Positions 7,960 to 17,268 of a stretch of DNA of 64,000 nucleotides are shown here, piece after piece. The first letter of the stretch is position 1, and each line of letters opens with the position of its first letter. The notes under the pieces were generated by a model. It made no database searches. It worked only from the letters and a program-made list of their open reading frames with translations, and was not told the origin of the DNA. Source of the stretch: Hyphomicrobiaceae bacterium. GTDB taxonomy: Bacteria; Pseudomonadota; Alphaproteobacteria; Rhizobiales; Hyphomicrobiaceae. The DNA lies in contig JANYHF010000083.1 in NCBI GenBank assembly GCA_025359185.1, positions 42,823 to 106,822 of the forward strand. The letters run 5' to 3'. Made by a program: the position numbers and the translations under genes.

Positions 7960-9225
7960 ATGAGCATTGATATCCGCGTGCCTGTGCTGGGTGAGAGCAT
8001 CAAGGAGGCGACCGTCGCCAAATGGCTGAAACAGCCGGGCGAGGCGGTGCAAGCGGATGAGCCGCTGGTGGAACTGGAGACCGAGAAGGTTGCCGTTGAG
8101 GTGCCTGCGCCGATGGCCGGCATCATGGGCGAGTTCCGGGTGAAGGCGGGCGAGACGGTGGGCGTCGGGCAGATCTTGGGCTCCATCCAGGAGGGCGCTG
8201 GCGGTGCGGCGGCGAGCCCGGCTGCGGCCGTGGCTGTGGCACCAGCGGCCAAGCCGGTCGAGGCCGCTCCAGCGGCAGCGCCCATTGGCGCGCCTCACGC
8301 CGAACGCTCGGGCCCGATGATGGCTCCCGCGCCTTCGGCCCGCAAACTGATGACGGAGAAGGGTCTCGCGCCCGATCAGATCGCAGGATCTGGCGTGCGC
8401 GGACAGATCCTGAAGGGGGACGTGCTGGCGGTCTCTGCTGCCGGTGCCGCAGCCGCTGCCAACACACTGATCTCAGCCGCCCCGCCCGCTCCCGCGCCAC
8501 GCCCAGCCGTGCCGCCAGAGGACGCCGCCCGCGAAGAGCGCGTGCATTTGAGCCGCCTGCGCCTCACCATTGCACGCCGCCTGAAAGATGCGCAGAACAC
8601 CGCCGCCATGTTGACCACGTTCAACGACGTGGACATGAGCGCGGTGATGGATTTGCGTGCGCAGTACAAGGAGCTCTTTGAGAAGAAGCACGGCGTGAAG
8701 CTCGGCTTCATGGGCTTCTTCGTCAAAGCCGTTGTGCAGGCGTTGAAGGAAGTGCCCGCCGTCAATGCTGAGATCGACGCCGAAGACATCGTTTACAAAA
8801 ACTACTATCATGTCGGCATCGCCGTCTCGACCGACCGTGGCCTGATCGTCCCCGTGCTGCGAAACGCCGACCAGCTGCAGCTTGCGCAAATTGAGGCAAA
8901 CATCGCCGATGCCGCCAAACGCGGCCGCGAAGGCAAACTGACGATTTCGGAAATGCAGGGTGGCACGTTTTCGATCACCAATGGCGGCGTGTTCGGCTCT
9001 ATGCTGTCAACGCCGATCCTCAACGCGCCACAATCGGGCATCCTCGGTATGCACCGCATCGAAAAACGTGCCGTGGTACGCGACGACCAGATCGTCATCC
9101 GCCCGATGATGTACCTCGCGCTCAGCTACGACCACCGCATCGTCGACGGCCGTGACGCGGTGACGTTCCTGGTGCGCGTGAAGGAAGGGTTGGAGGACCC
9201 GAAGCGGCTGATTTTGGAACTCTAA
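7960..9225 (+). CDS. sucB: Dihydrolipoamide succinyltransferase (E2 of 2-oxoglutarate dehydrogenase)
   Basis: This 421-residue E2 has one N-terminal lipoyl domain (residues 1-77, lipoylated Lys43 in ETEKVAVEV), an Ala/Pro-rich linker, a peripheral-subunit-binding domain (about 120-155, [19 protein letters not shown]) and a C-terminal catalytic domain ending in [14 protein letters not shown] with the active-site histidine. It transfers succinyl from lipoate to CoA and forms the complex core. ATG at 7960 follows GGGGACTGAGCA. It lies between two palindromic repeat elements, with sucA upstream and lpd downstream, and is probably co-transcribed with them. Confidence 0.96.
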   Translation: MSIDIRVPVLGESIKEATVAKWLKQPGEAVQADEPLVELETEKVAVEVPAPMAGIMGEFRVKAGETVGVGQILGSIQEGAGGAAASPAAAVAVAPAAKPVEAAPAAAPIGAPHAERSGPMMAPAPSARKLMTEKGLAPDQIAGSGVRGQILKGDVLAVSAAGAAAAANTLISAAPPAPAPRPAVPPEDAAREERVHLSRLRLTIARRLKDAQNTAAMLTTFNDVDMSAVMDLRAQYKELFEKKHGVKLGFMGFFVKAVVQALKEVPAVNAEIDAEDIVYKNYYHVGIAVSTDRGLIVPVLRNADQLQLAQIEANIADAAKRGREGKLTISEMQGGTFSITNGGVFGSMLSTPILNAPQSGILGMHRIEKRAVVRDDQIVIRPMMYLALSYDHRIVDGRDAVTFLVRVKEGLEDPKRLILEL

Positions 9226-9235
9226 CGGTCTTCGC

Positions 9236-9365
9236 GGCTTTCCCGCCCCACCCCCATCCTGTCCTTCCCCCTCAAGGGGGAAGGGACGCAAGTGCCGCTT
9301 TATCGACACCAGCGTCTCCTCCCCCTTGAGGGGGAGGAACAAGGTGGGGGTGGGGCGGGAAAGCC
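9236..9365. repeat. Palindromic intergenic repeat, copy 3 (family A)
   Basis: This 130 bp element fills the sucB-lpd gap. Its ends are a perfect 20-base inverted repeat (GGCTTTCCCGCCCCACCCCC and its complement). Inner arms TTCCCCCTCAAGGGGGAAGGGACGC and GCGTCTCCTCCCCCTTGAGGGGGAGG form further nested hairpins. It is nearly the same as 3310-3465 apart from the centre. There are no coding features. Confidence 0.85.
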
Positions 9366-9405
9366 TCCCAGAACGGCAAGACATATTCGAAGGGTTCAAT
9401 CCCAC

Positions 9406-10803
9406 ATGACCTACGATCTCATCGTTATCGGCACCGGCCCGGGCGGCTATGTGTGTGCGATCCGGGCGGCGCAACTGGGGCTGAAGGTGGCCGTGGTTGA
9501 AAAGCGCGCGACCCATGGCGGGACGTGCCTCAATGTGGGGTGCATTCCGAGCAAGGCTCTGCTGCACGCGTCGGAGATGTTCGAGGAGGCCGGGCACGGA
9601 TTTGCGACGATGGGCATCGACGCGACGCCCACGCTCGATCTTGCGAGAATGCAGGTCTTCAAGGATGAGGGGGTGAAAGGCAATGTGCAGGGCGTCGAGT
9701 TCCTGTTGAAGAAGAACAAGATCGACGCGCATCGCGGCACGGGACGAGTTCTGGGCGGCGGCAAAGTTGAGGTGATGCCCGAAGGTGGCCCGGCTGCCGT
9801 GCTTGAGGGTAAGGCTATTGTCATTGCCACCGGCTCGGAAGTGACGAAGCTCAAGGGACTGGAAATCGACGAACAGAAGATCGTCTCATCCACCGGCGCG
9901 CTGACGCTGGCCAAAGTTCCTGGCCGTTTGCTGATCGTCGGCGGCGGCGTCATCGGGCTGGAGCTGGGCTCGGTCTGGCGGCGGCTCGGCGCGCAGGTAA
10001 TCGTGGTCGAATATCTCGACCGCATTCTGCCGGGTATGGATGGCGAGGTTGGAAAACAGTTCCAGCGCATTCTGACGAAACAGGGGATGACATTTAAGCT
10101 CTCCTCCAAAGTCACCGGCGCAAGATCCATCGGCGATGGCTTGGCCGTGGATGTCGAGCCTTCGGCGGGCGGGCCTGGAGAATCGCTCGCAGTCGATGTG
10201 GTGCTGGTCGCAACCGGCCGCCGTCCGTTTACGCAGGGGCTGGGCCTCGCCGAAGCCGGCGTCGAAATGGACAAGCAAGGCCGCGTCTTGGTCGATGAAC
10301 ATTACCAATCCAACGTCGCGGGCATCTTTGCCATCGGCGATGTGATTGCTGGGCCAATGCTGGCCCACAAGGCCGAGGACGAGGGCGTCGCAATGGCCGA
10401 AATCCTGGCCGGGCAGGCTGGCCATGTGAACTACGGCGTCATCCCCAACGTGATCTACACGTATCCGGAAGTCGCGTCGGTTGGCGCGACCGAAGAGGAG
10501 CTGAAAACGGCGGGCGTTGCCTTTGTCACCGGCAAATTCCCGTTCATGGCCAACGGCCGCGCCAAGGTCAACCGCACAACCGATGGCTTCGTAAAAGTGC
10601 TCGCCGACGCCAAGACCGACCGCGTGCTCGGCGTACACATCATTGGCCCCGACGCGGGCACCATCATCTCCGAGGCCGCCGTGCTGATGGAGTTCGGCGG
10701 TTCGGCCGAAGACCTCGCCCGCACCTGCCATGCCCATCCGACACTCTCGGAGGCGGTGAAAGAAGCCGCCATGGCCGTTGCAGGCCGCGCCGTGCATATG
10801 TAG
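9406..10803 (+). CDS. lpd: Dihydrolipoyl dehydrogenase (E3)
   Basis: This 465-residue flavoprotein reoxidises dihydrolipoamide of 2-oxo acid dehydrogenase complexes with NAD+. It has an N-terminal FAD motif (DLIVIGTGPGGYVCA), the redox disulfide in GGTCLNVGCIPSK (Cys41/Cys46), an NAD motif (LLIVGGGVIGLELGSVW), a second FAD motif (VAGIFAIGDVIAGPMLAHKAEDEG) and the C-terminal HPTLSEAVKEAAMAV with the catalytic His-Glu pair. ATG at 9406 is chosen; a longer frame from 9292 lies inside the palindromic repeat. It is third in the sucA-sucB-lpd run, so it most likely serves that complex. Confidence 0.96.
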   Translation: MTYDLIVIGTGPGGYVCAIRAAQLGLKVAVVEKRATHGGTCLNVGCIPSKALLHASEMFEEAGHGFATMGIDATPTLDLARMQVFKDEGVKGNVQGVEFLLKKNKIDAHRGTGRVLGGGKVEVMPEGGPAAVLEGKAIVIATGSEVTKLKGLEIDEQKIVSSTGALTLAKVPGRLLIVGGGVIGLELGSVWRRLGAQVIVVEYLDRILPGMDGEVGKQFQRILTKQGMTFKLSSKVTGARSIGDGLAVDVEPSAGGPGESLAVDVVLVATGRRPFTQGLGLAEAGVEMDKQGRVLVDEHYQSNVAGIFAIGDVIAGPMLAHKAEDEGVAMAEILAGQAGHVNYGVIPNVIYTYPEVASVGATEEELKTAGVAFVTGKFPFMANGRAKVNRTTDGFVKVLADAKTDRVLGVHIIGPDAGTIISEAAVLMEFGGSAEDLARTCHAHPTLSEAVKEAAMAVAGRAVHM

Positions 10804-10913
10804 AAGGCGGCCTGAAATTTACGGGTTAGTACAAATGACGAGCACACCTTAACGCACCCTTAATGCCTGTCGCCGACACTCCAGCCTCAGCGTTTGGCGG
10901 GAGTTGTTCGGCT

Positions 10914-11720
10914 ATGCGGCGCAAGTCGAACTGGTCGTTCGTGTTGGGTACGCTCTGTTGTGCAGGCCTCGCCGCAGCGGTGGCCGGGGCCGCTGTAGTG
11001 CTGATCATGCCGTCCCGCGCCAGCGATGCTTCGTCGATTGACATTGCGCGCACGGAGGCACCCGCCGCGCCGAATTGGAACCTGCAACCCCTCAAGGCCG
11101 AAGCCCAGCATCTGTTCCTGGTCACTGGAAAAGGGCCGCGCGCGGACAGATTTACCAGCGAGATGGCAGATCAGCCCAAAATCCTCCTGGCATCGATGCC
11201 GCAAACCGATCCTGCGGCCGGTCAGCTCCTGCAACAGACACCGCAAGACCGTCTGTGGCCGCATGGCCGCGTGACACCCGAAGCAAAGGCGCGCGACATC
11301 ACCTGCCTCACCGAAGTTATCTACCACGAAGCGCGCGCTGAGCCCGCCGGGGCCCAGATCGCGGTGGGCCAGACGGTCATCAACCGCGTGCTGTCGGGGG
11401 CCTATCCGCGCACCCTGTGCGGTGTGGTCAGCCAGCGCAGCGTCCGCGAGGGCGATTGCCAATACAGTTTTGTTTGCGATGGCCTGAGCAGTCTGCCAAA
11501 GGTCAAAGCTGATTGGGAACTGGCCGGACATATCGCCGAACGTCTGCTCAACGGCTCCGCCTGGATGGCTGACCTTGGCGACGCCACGCACTTTCATCCT
11601 CTGGCCGAGCAACCGGCCTGGCAGAAGTATCTCCAGCGCGTGAAGCGCGTGGGTGGCTTGGTGTTCTATCGGGGCAATTTCTCTGCTTCGGTCAAGCCGG
11701 CGGCCGTCTCCGTCAATTGA
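10914..11720 (+). CDS. Cell wall hydrolase, SleB/CwlJ type, exported or membrane-anchored
   Basis: This 268-residue protein starts with a short basic stretch and one hydrophobic segment (residues 8-32, FVLGTLCCAGLAAAVAGAAVVLIMP), read as a signal or anchor. The C-terminal half has the Hydrolase_2 pattern: ITCLTEVIYHEARAEPAGAQIAVGQTVINR, GAYPRTLCGVVSQ and CQYSFVCDG. The glutamate of YHEAR is the likely catalytic residue. By family it cuts peptidoglycan, probably as a lytic transglycosylase or amidase. ATG at 10914 puts the hydrophobic segment close to the N-terminus; an in-frame ATG at 10863 is an alternative. It is preceded by lpd and followed 58 bp later by an aminotransferase, with no obvious functional link. 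Confidence 0.85.
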   Translation: MRRKSNWSFVLGTLCCAGLAAAVAGAAVVLIMPSRASDASSIDIARTEAPAAPNWNLQPLKAEAQHLFLVTGKGPRADRFTSEMADQPKILLASMPQTDPAAGQLLQQTPQDRLWPHGRVTPEAKARDITCLTEVIYHEARAEPAGAQIAVGQTVINRVLSGAYPRTLCGVVSQRSVREGDCQYSFVCDGLSSLPKVKADWELAGHIAERLLNGSAWMADLGDATHFHPLAEQPAWQKYLQRVKRVGGLVFYRGNFSASVKPAAVSVN

Positions 11721-11778
11721 CGCTGGTTTCGAGGCGCGCCAGATTGCGGGCGTCCCATCGAACCAGAGATCGAACGTC

Positions 11779-13140
11779 ATGCCTCAGGACCACGGCAGAG
11801 ATTCCAACGCCATCGTCGAACTATGTTGCAATGAATGTGCCCGGTTTGCTGCGTCCAATCCGCAATCGAAGGCCTTGGCTGCGCGCGCGTCAAAGCATTG
11901 GCTACAAGGCGTGCCGATGCATTGGATGTCCGATTGGCCGGTGCCGTTTCCGCTGTTTGTGGGCGAAGCCAGCGGCAACCACATCACCGATGCTGATGGC
12001 CACGGCTATCTCGACTTCTGTCTCGGCGACACCGGCGCCATGTTCGGCCATTCGCCGCCCGCCGTTGCCGACGTGCTGGCCCGGCAGGTGCGGCGTGGGC
12101 TGACGACCATGCTGCCGTCCGAGGACGCGGCCATTGTTGGCGAACTCCTGGCCGCGCGCTTCGGCTTGCCGTTCTGGCAGGTGACCACCACCGCTTCGGA
12201 TGCCAACCGCTCCGTGTTGCGGTGGGCACGCGGCATCACCGGGCGGCGCAAAGTTTTGATCTTCAATGGCTGCTATCACGGCGCAGTCGACGACACGTTC
12301 GTGGAGCTGGAGAACGGGGCCACCCGCAACAAACGCGGCCTGGTCGGCGAGGTTCGCGACCTCACGCACAATACCGTCGTCATCGAGTTCAACGATGTGG
12401 GTGCCCTAGAGACGGCGCTCGCTACCCATGACGTGGCTTGCGTGCTGGCTGAGCCGGTCATGACGAATTGCGCGATGGTTTTGCCCGAAGCCGGGTTCCA
12501 CGACGCATTGCGCCGCCTCACACGGGTAACTGGCACACTACTGATCATCGATGAGACGCACACCATCTCGACGAGCGCATCGGGATACTCGGGCGCACTC
12601 GGGCTTGAGCCGGATTTTTTCGTGCTCGGCAAGCCCATCGCGGGCGGCATTCCGGCCGCTGTCTATGGCTGGACGGCCGCTGTTGATGACCATATTCGCA
12701 CGCTTTTGAGGACCAAAGAGCCCGGCTACAGCGGCATCGGCACGACCCTCTCGGGCAGCGCGCTACAACTTGCCGGGATGCGCGCGGTCCTGGAGACCAT
12801 CCTGACAGATGCAACCTATGCCAAAGCCATGCCCCTTGCCGAAGCGTTGGAAGCTGGAATAGCCAATCTTATCAATACGCATAACCTGCCCTGGCACGCC
12901 GTCCGGGTGGGCCTGCGCGTCGAAATCGTCACGTCCCCCATTCGTCCACGCAACGGCACCGAGGCCAATCTCGTTGCCCACGGCCCCGTCGAAAAGGCCC
13001 TCCACCTCTTTTGTCTCAATCGGGGGGTGTTGATCACGCCATTTCACAATATGATGCTGGTGTGTCCTGCGACGGCCCCGGAGGACATCGATACCCTGCT
13101 GCGGGTTCTGGATGAGGCGTTTTGCGTGCTCGCCGGATAG
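11779..13140 (+). CDS. Class III PLP-dependent aminotransferase (glutamate-1-semialdehyde aminomutase-like)
   Basis: This is a 453-residue fold-type I PLP enzyme. Recognisable parts are ITDADGHGYLDFCLGDTGAMFGHSPP near residue 73, TTASDANRSVLRWAR, FNGCYHGAVDDTF and the IIDETHTIS aspartate that binds the pyridine nitrogen. The lysine that forms the Schiff base is in FVLGKPIAGGIPAAVYG. It resembles the GSA-aminomutase branch, but context argues against haem synthesis: it is followed 31 bp downstream by a glutamine-synthetase-like gene. ATG at 11779 gives a normal N-terminus. I infer amine or amino-acid catabolism with the next gene; the substrate is not known. Confidence 0.88.
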   Translation: MPQDHGRDSNAIVELCCNECARFAASNPQSKALAARASKHWLQGVPMHWMSDWPVPFPLFVGEASGNHITDADGHGYLDFCLGDTGAMFGHSPPAVADVLARQVRRGLTTMLPSEDAAIVGELLAARFGLPFWQVTTTASDANRSVLRWARGITGRRKVLIFNGCYHGAVDDTFVELENGATRNKRGLVGEVRDLTHNTVVIEFNDVGALETALATHDVACVLAEPVMTNCAMVLPEAGFHDALRRLTRVTGTLLIIDETHTISTSASGYSGALGLEPDFFVLGKPIAGGIPAAVYGWTAAVDDHIRTLLRTKEPGYSGIGTTLSGSALQLAGMRAVLETILTDATYAKAMPLAEALEAGIANLINTHNLPWHAVRVGLRVEIVTSPIRPRNGTEANLVAHGPVEKALHLFCLNRGVLITPFHNMMLVCPATAPEDIDTLLRVLDEAFCVLAG

Positions 13141-13171
13141 TCAGATCCGATCAAGGGCCAAGGAAGACATC

Positions 13172-14557
13172 ATGAGAAAACCGCCGGATGGCGCAAAAAT
13201 GGCTGCAGAAGCCAAGACGTTCCTCGATGCAAATCCCGATATCAACCACATCGCTATGATCTTCACCGACTTGTGCGGCGTCGCCCGCGGCAAGTTGCTG
13301 ACCCGCGATGAACTCATCCCCGCCTTCAAGAATGGCCGGTATTTCCCGGGGTCGATGATGAGTATCGACGTGACGGGCCGCGACGTGGTGGAGACGGGCC
13401 TTGTGTGGGACGACGGCGATGGCGACCGGCTGTGCTGGCCTGCCCCTGGTACGCTCAATCGCGTGCCCTGGCTGCCGGATGCCCAGGCGCAGTACCTCGC
13501 CACGATCCACGAACTCGACGGCACACCGTCCATCGCAGAGCCGCGCCAGACGCTCGCCCGCATGGTGGACCGGTTCCAGAAGACGACCGGCTTGACACCT
13601 GTCGCCGCTGTAGAACTCGAATTTTACCTGATGGACCGCGACAGCGCCCTCGCAGGCCGGCCCAAAGCACCCAAGTCCCTGACCAATGGCGCTCATACCA
13701 ACCAGATCCAGTGCTATCTGCTTCAGGACCTTGAGGATTTTGGCCCGTTCTTCCGCGATATGTACGCCGGTGCCCGGATGCAAGGGCTGCCCGCCGAGGC
13801 GGTCATTTCCGAATATGCGCCTGGCCAGATGGAGATCGGTCTCAAACACAGAGCCGATGCCTTGAAGGCTTGCGACGAAGCCATCTTGTTCAAGCGGCTG
13901 GTCAAAGGCACGGCGGAAAAACATGAGCTGATCGCCAGCTTCATGGCCAAACCCTATAGCGACCAGGCCGGCTGCGGGATGCATCTGCATGTCAGCCTCA
14001 ACGATGCCAAGGGCAACAATGCGTTCGCTTGCCCCGATCCCGCCCAGCATCCGATGCTGCGCAACGCCGTTGCCGGCCTGAAGACAACGATGAGCGACAG
14101 CCTGGCGATCTACGCGCCAAACGCCAATTCCTACCGGCGGTTCCGCAAGAACATGTACGCGCCGGTCAAACCCAACTGGGGCGTCAACAATCGCACGGTG
14201 TCGATCCGCATTCCAGCGGCGACGGGCGCAGCGACTCACCTTGAGCATCGCGTCTCAGGCGCGGATGCCAATCCCTATCTGGCGCTGGCGGCGGTGCTGG
14301 CGGGGATGCTGCACGGCATCGACAACAAGCTCGATCCAGGCGACCCGGTAAAAGGAAACGGCTACGCGCAGCCCGCCGAACCCTTGCCAACACACTGGAT
14401 TGCTGCAATCGAGGCATTGCGCAAGTCCGCGCCTATGCGAGAGTATCTCGGATCACGCTTCGTTGATGTGTTCACTGCCATCAAAGACGCCGAGGCCGAC
14501 CGTTTTTATGCCGAACCGCAACCCCTGGACTTTGATTACTACCTCCGGACCATTTGA
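13172..14557 (+). CDS. Glutamine synthetase family protein (gamma-glutamyl-amine ligase-like)
   Basis: This 461-residue protein has the GS fold: an N-terminal beta-grasp domain (FTDLCGVARGKLLTRDEL) and a catalytic domain with VAAVELEFYLM (metal-binding glutamates), AVISEYAPGQMEIGLKH, GCGMHLHVSL and NNRTVSIRIP. It lacks the adenylylation-site region of housekeeping GlnA. It resembles PuuA-type ligases that join glutamate to an amine. ATG at 13172 follows AAGGA with seven bases between. It sits between an aminotransferase and a GNAT gene with no spacer to the latter, which suggests one pathway. The amine substrate cannot be read from sequence. Confidence 0.9.
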   Translation: MRKPPDGAKMAAEAKTFLDANPDINHIAMIFTDLCGVARGKLLTRDELIPAFKNGRYFPGSMMSIDVTGRDVVETGLVWDDGDGDRLCWPAPGTLNRVPWLPDAQAQYLATIHELDGTPSIAEPRQTLARMVDRFQKTTGLTPVAAVELEFYLMDRDSALAGRPKAPKSLTNGAHTNQIQCYLLQDLEDFGPFFRDMYAGARMQGLPAEAVISEYAPGQMEIGLKHRADALKACDEAILFKRLVKGTAEKHELIASFMAKPYSDQAGCGMHLHVSLNDAKGNNAFACPDPAQHPMLRNAVAGLKTTMSDSLAIYAPNANSYRRFRKNMYAPVKPNWGVNNRTVSIRIPAATGAATHLEHRVSGADANPYLALAAVLAGMLHGIDNKLDPGDPVKGNGYAQPAEPLPTHWIAAIEALRKSAPMREYLGSRFVDVFTAIKDAEADRFYAEPQPLDFDYYLRTI

Positions 14558-15298
14558 ATGACGGACCATGTCAATACCCTCGGTCAGCCCATCGGCGATC
14601 CGGTCCCGACGTGGACCGAGCGCCGTAAGCCGCCGCGCGCAGTCATGCAGGGACGCTACACGCGGCTTGAGCCGCTTGACCCGCGCGCGCGCGGCAAAGA
14701 ACTGTTCGAGGCGATGGCGGCGGACAAAGAAGGGTGGCTGTGGACTTACCTGCCTTATGGCCCGTTTGCGACGCACGAAGCCTATGCGGGCTGGATGTAT
14801 CTGACCTGCATGGGCGACGATCCGCAGTTTTATGCCATCATCGATCAGGTGTCCGGCAAGGCCGTGGGAATTGCCAGTTACCTGCGCATAGATCCCAAGA
14901 ACGGATCGATCGAGGTTGGATACATCACCTACAGCCCCGCCATTCAAAAGAGCCGCATCGCCGCCGAGACGATGTTTCTGATGATGAAGCGGGCGTTCGA
15001 TGAGATGGCATACCGGCGCTATGAATGGAAGTGCGATGCCCTCAACGCCCCCTCGCGCGCGGCGGCCGTTCGTCTCGGCTTTTCTTACGAGGGCATTTTC
15101 CGGCAAGCGACGGTCTACAAAGGCCGCAATCGCGATACGGCGTGGTACTCCATAGTCGACAAAGAGTGGCCGCTGTTGAGGGCCGCCTATGAGCGGTGGC
15201 TGGATCCTGCGAATTTTGATGCGGACGGTGGGCAGAAGCTGCGCTTGTCTGACCTGACGGCGGAAGCGCTGAGCGCAGCACATGCGCCGATGATTTGA
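14558..15298 (+). CDS. GNAT family N-acetyltransferase (RimJ/RimL-like)
   Basis: This 246-residue protein belongs to the RimJ/RimL-like GNAT group (Acetyltransf_3). It has the early RYTRLEPLDPRARGKELFEAM segment, the core strand GIASYLRIDPKNGSIEVGYITY, and the C-terminal WKCDALNAPSRAAAVRLGFSYEGIFRQATVYKGRNRDTAWYSI, which covers the acetyl-CoA site and the last strands. The ATG directly follows the stop of the glutamine-synthetase-like gene, so the two are almost certainly co-translated. It could act on the gamma-glutamyl or amine product, or on a protein N-terminus; the sequence does not decide. Confidence 0.88.
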   Translation: MTDHVNTLGQPIGDPVPTWTERRKPPRAVMQGRYTRLEPLDPRARGKELFEAMAADKEGWLWTYLPYGPFATHEAYAGWMYLTCMGDDPQFYAIIDQVSGKAVGIASYLRIDPKNGSIEVGYITYSPAIQKSRIAAETMFLMMKRAFDEMAYRRYEWKCDALNAPSRAAAVRLGFSYEGIFRQATVYKGRNRDTAWYSIVDKEWPLLRAAYERWLDPANFDADGGQKLRLSDLTAEALSAAHAPMI

Positions 15299-15319
15299 CG
15301 TGCCGAAGAGGCGTACACA

Positions 15320-15448
15320 CCTCATCCTGAGGAGCGAGCACAGCGAACGTCTCGAAGCATGTGCAGTGCGGGAACGAGCGCTGCGGACGGCTGGTGCAAC
15401 ACCAGCATCCTTCGAGACGGCCCGGAAACGGGCCTACTCAGGATGAGG
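15320..15448. repeat. Palindromic intergenic repeat (family C)
   Basis: This is an inverted repeat with ends CCTCATCCTGAGGAG and CTACTCAGGATGAGG and inner arms CGTCTCGAAGCATG and CATCCTTCGAGACG. It fills most of the gap before mutM. Its right half recurs at 26975-27016. Such elements are frequent in related genomes; here it also offers a termination-like hairpin after the GNAT gene. Confidence 0.8.
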
Positions 15449-15485
15449 AGGAAGTGGCTGAAAATTTAGAGTTGATTGGCCGCTT

Positions 15486-16361
15486 ATGCCCGAACTTCCC
15501 GAAGTTGAGACGGTGATGCGCGGGCTCTCGCCGGTGATGACAGGGGCGCGGATTTTGCACGTGGAACAGAGGCGGCCGGACTTGCGCTTTCCGCTGCCGG
15601 AACGGATGCCCGAACGGCTGAAGGGCCGCCGCATCGAGGCCATGGGCCGGCGCGCGAAATACATCCTTGTGCATCTCGATCAGGCTGAAATCCTCACCGT
15701 GCATCTCGGCATGACCGGCCGCTTTACTATCGGCGGCGCGGTGATCGGCGGCAACAGCATGACCCACGCTGCGGGCGGTGACCGTGCGCATGATCACATC
15801 GTGCTGCATCTCTCCAATGGCGCAATCATCACTTTCAACGATGCGCGGCGGTTTGGATACATGGACATGCTGGCGGCGGACGATCTGGCCACCCACAAGC
15901 ATTTTAGAGATTTGGGAGTCGAACCGTTATCCGATGATCTTACGGCCGATTATCTTGCGGCCTGCGCGCGGGACCGCCGCGTCGATTTGAAGGCATTCCT
16001 TCTTGACCAGCATGTCATCGCAGGCCTCGGCAACATCTATGTCTGCGAGGTGCTGTGGCGGGTGGGCCTGAAGCCAGTGCGGCAAGCAGATACGATCTGC
16101 ACTCGTAGCGGCCTGCCCAATGATCGGGCTCGCGCCCTAGTCACGCATGTCCGGGCCGTGCTCGGCGAAGCCATTGCAGCAGGCGGCTCGTCTTTGCGCG
16201 ATTATGTGCAGGCCAGCGGCGAATTGGGATACTTCCAGAAGGCCCATACCGTCTATGATCGTGAGCATGAACGGTGCCTGCGCGAGGGCTGCGCCGGAAT
16301 CATCCGGCGCATCGTGCAGAGCGGCCGGTCCACATTCCATTGTCCGCGCTGCCAGCGTTGA
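15486..16361 (+). CDS. mutM: Formamidopyrimidine-DNA glycosylase
   Basis: This 291-residue base-excision-repair enzyme removes 8-oxoguanine and formamidopyrimidines and cuts the abasic site. It starts with the diagnostic MPELPEVET, in which Pro2 is the nucleophile and Glu3 is catalytic. Lys58 in GRRAKYILV, the DARRFGY loop and the HVIAGLGNIYVCEVL helix-two-turn-helix are all present. It ends in a zinc finger (Cys of ERCLREGCAG and CPRCQR). Length and start are normal. The next gene, an enoyl-CoA hydratase, starts 21 bp later, a pairing usual in Rhizobiales. Confidence 0.97.
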   Translation: MPELPEVETVMRGLSPVMTGARILHVEQRRPDLRFPLPERMPERLKGRRIEAMGRRAKYILVHLDQAEILTVHLGMTGRFTIGGAVIGGNSMTHAAGGDRAHDHIVLHLSNGAIITFNDARRFGYMDMLAADDLATHKHFRDLGVEPLSDDLTADYLAACARDRRVDLKAFLLDQHVIAGLGNIYVCEVLWRVGLKPVRQADTICTRSGLPNDRARALVTHVRAVLGEAIAAGGSSLRDYVQASGELGYFQKAHTVYDREHERCLREGCAGIIRRIVQSGRSTFHCPRCQR

Positions 16362-16382
16362 ACACTTTGAGGAGACATTCCC

Positions 16383-17156
16383 ATGGCCTACGAAAACATC
16401 ATTGTCGAGACAAAGGGCAAAGTTGGCGTCGTCACCTTAAATCGCCCCGCCGTGCTCAATGCCCTCAACGAAGCACTTGTCGCCGAATTGGGGCACGCGC
16501 TCGATGCGTTCGAAGCCAATGCCACGATCGGCGCGATTGTCATCACCGGCTCGGAGAAAGCCTTTGCGGCGGGTGCCGACATCAAGCAGATGCAGGCCAA
16601 GACTTTTGTCCAAGCGTATAAGGAGGATTTCATTGCGTCGTGGGACCGGGTCTCGCGCTGCCGCAAGCCGGTGATTGCGGCGGTGGCGGGCTACGCGCTT
16701 GGCGGCGGCTGCGAGCTCGCCATGATGTGCGATATCATTATTGCGGCGGATTCGGCCGAATTCGGCCAGCCCGAGATCACACTTGGCATCATGCCGGGGG
16801 CAGGCGGCACCCAGCGGTTGACGCGTGCGGTTGGCAAGGCCAAAGCGATGGACCTCATCCTCACCGGCCGCCGCATGAAGGCCGACGAGGCCGAGCGTTC
16901 GGGTCTGGTGGCGCGGGTGGTTCCTGCGGCAACGCTGATGGAAGAAGCGATGAAGGCGGCCGACAAGATCGCGAGCTTCTCGCAGCCCATCGCCGCCATG
17001 GCCAAAGAAAGCGTCCACCGCAGCTTCGAAACAACGCTAACGGAAGGCCTGCGCTTCGAGCGCCGGGTTTTCCACTCGATGTTCGCCACCGAAGACCAGA
17101 AGGAAGGCATGGCCGCTTTCGCCGAAAAGCGGAAGCCTGCGTTCAGGGACAGATGA
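16383..17156 (+). CDS. Enoyl-CoA hydratase
   Basis: This 257-residue crotonase has [21 protein letters not shown] at the N-terminus, the oxyanion-hole motif [11 protein letters not shown], and the catalytic region [35 protein letters not shown] with both active-site glutamates in place. It hydrates trans-2-enoyl-CoA to 3-hydroxyacyl-CoA, most likely for short-chain acids. ATG at 16383 has GAGGAG 10 bases upstream. It forms the mutM-ech pair that in many Rhizobiales is followed by rpsT and dnaA; here neither follows. Confidence 0.95.
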   Translation: MAYENIIVETKGKVGVVTLNRPAVLNALNEALVAELGHALDAFEANATIGAIVITGSEKAFAAGADIKQMQAKTFVQAYKEDFIASWDRVSRCRKPVIAAVAGYALGGGCELAMMCDIIIAADSAEFGQPEITLGIMPGAGGTQRLTRAVGKAKAMDLILTGRRMKADEAERSGLVARVVPAATLMEEAMKAADKIASFSQPIAAMAKESVHRSFETTLTEGLRFERRVFHSMFATEDQKEGMAAFAEKRKPAFRDR

Positions 17157-17268
17157 GGGAGGGATGTTTGCTCGGCCTTGCCAAGACGTTCAATGGCGAA
17201 CATAGTTTTCATGGACGGGAGTCTGGACAGCATGAATGACGGGCATTGTTCGAGCACGAGGATCCGCC

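Noticed and set aside
9292..9405. Upstream start for lpd
   Set aside because: The added residues are translated from a palindromic repeat; the family N-terminus begins at 9406.
11779..13140. Calling the aminotransferase hemL
   Set aside because: It resembles the aminomutase family, but the glutamine-synthetase-like neighbour points to amine metabolism and no haem gene is near.
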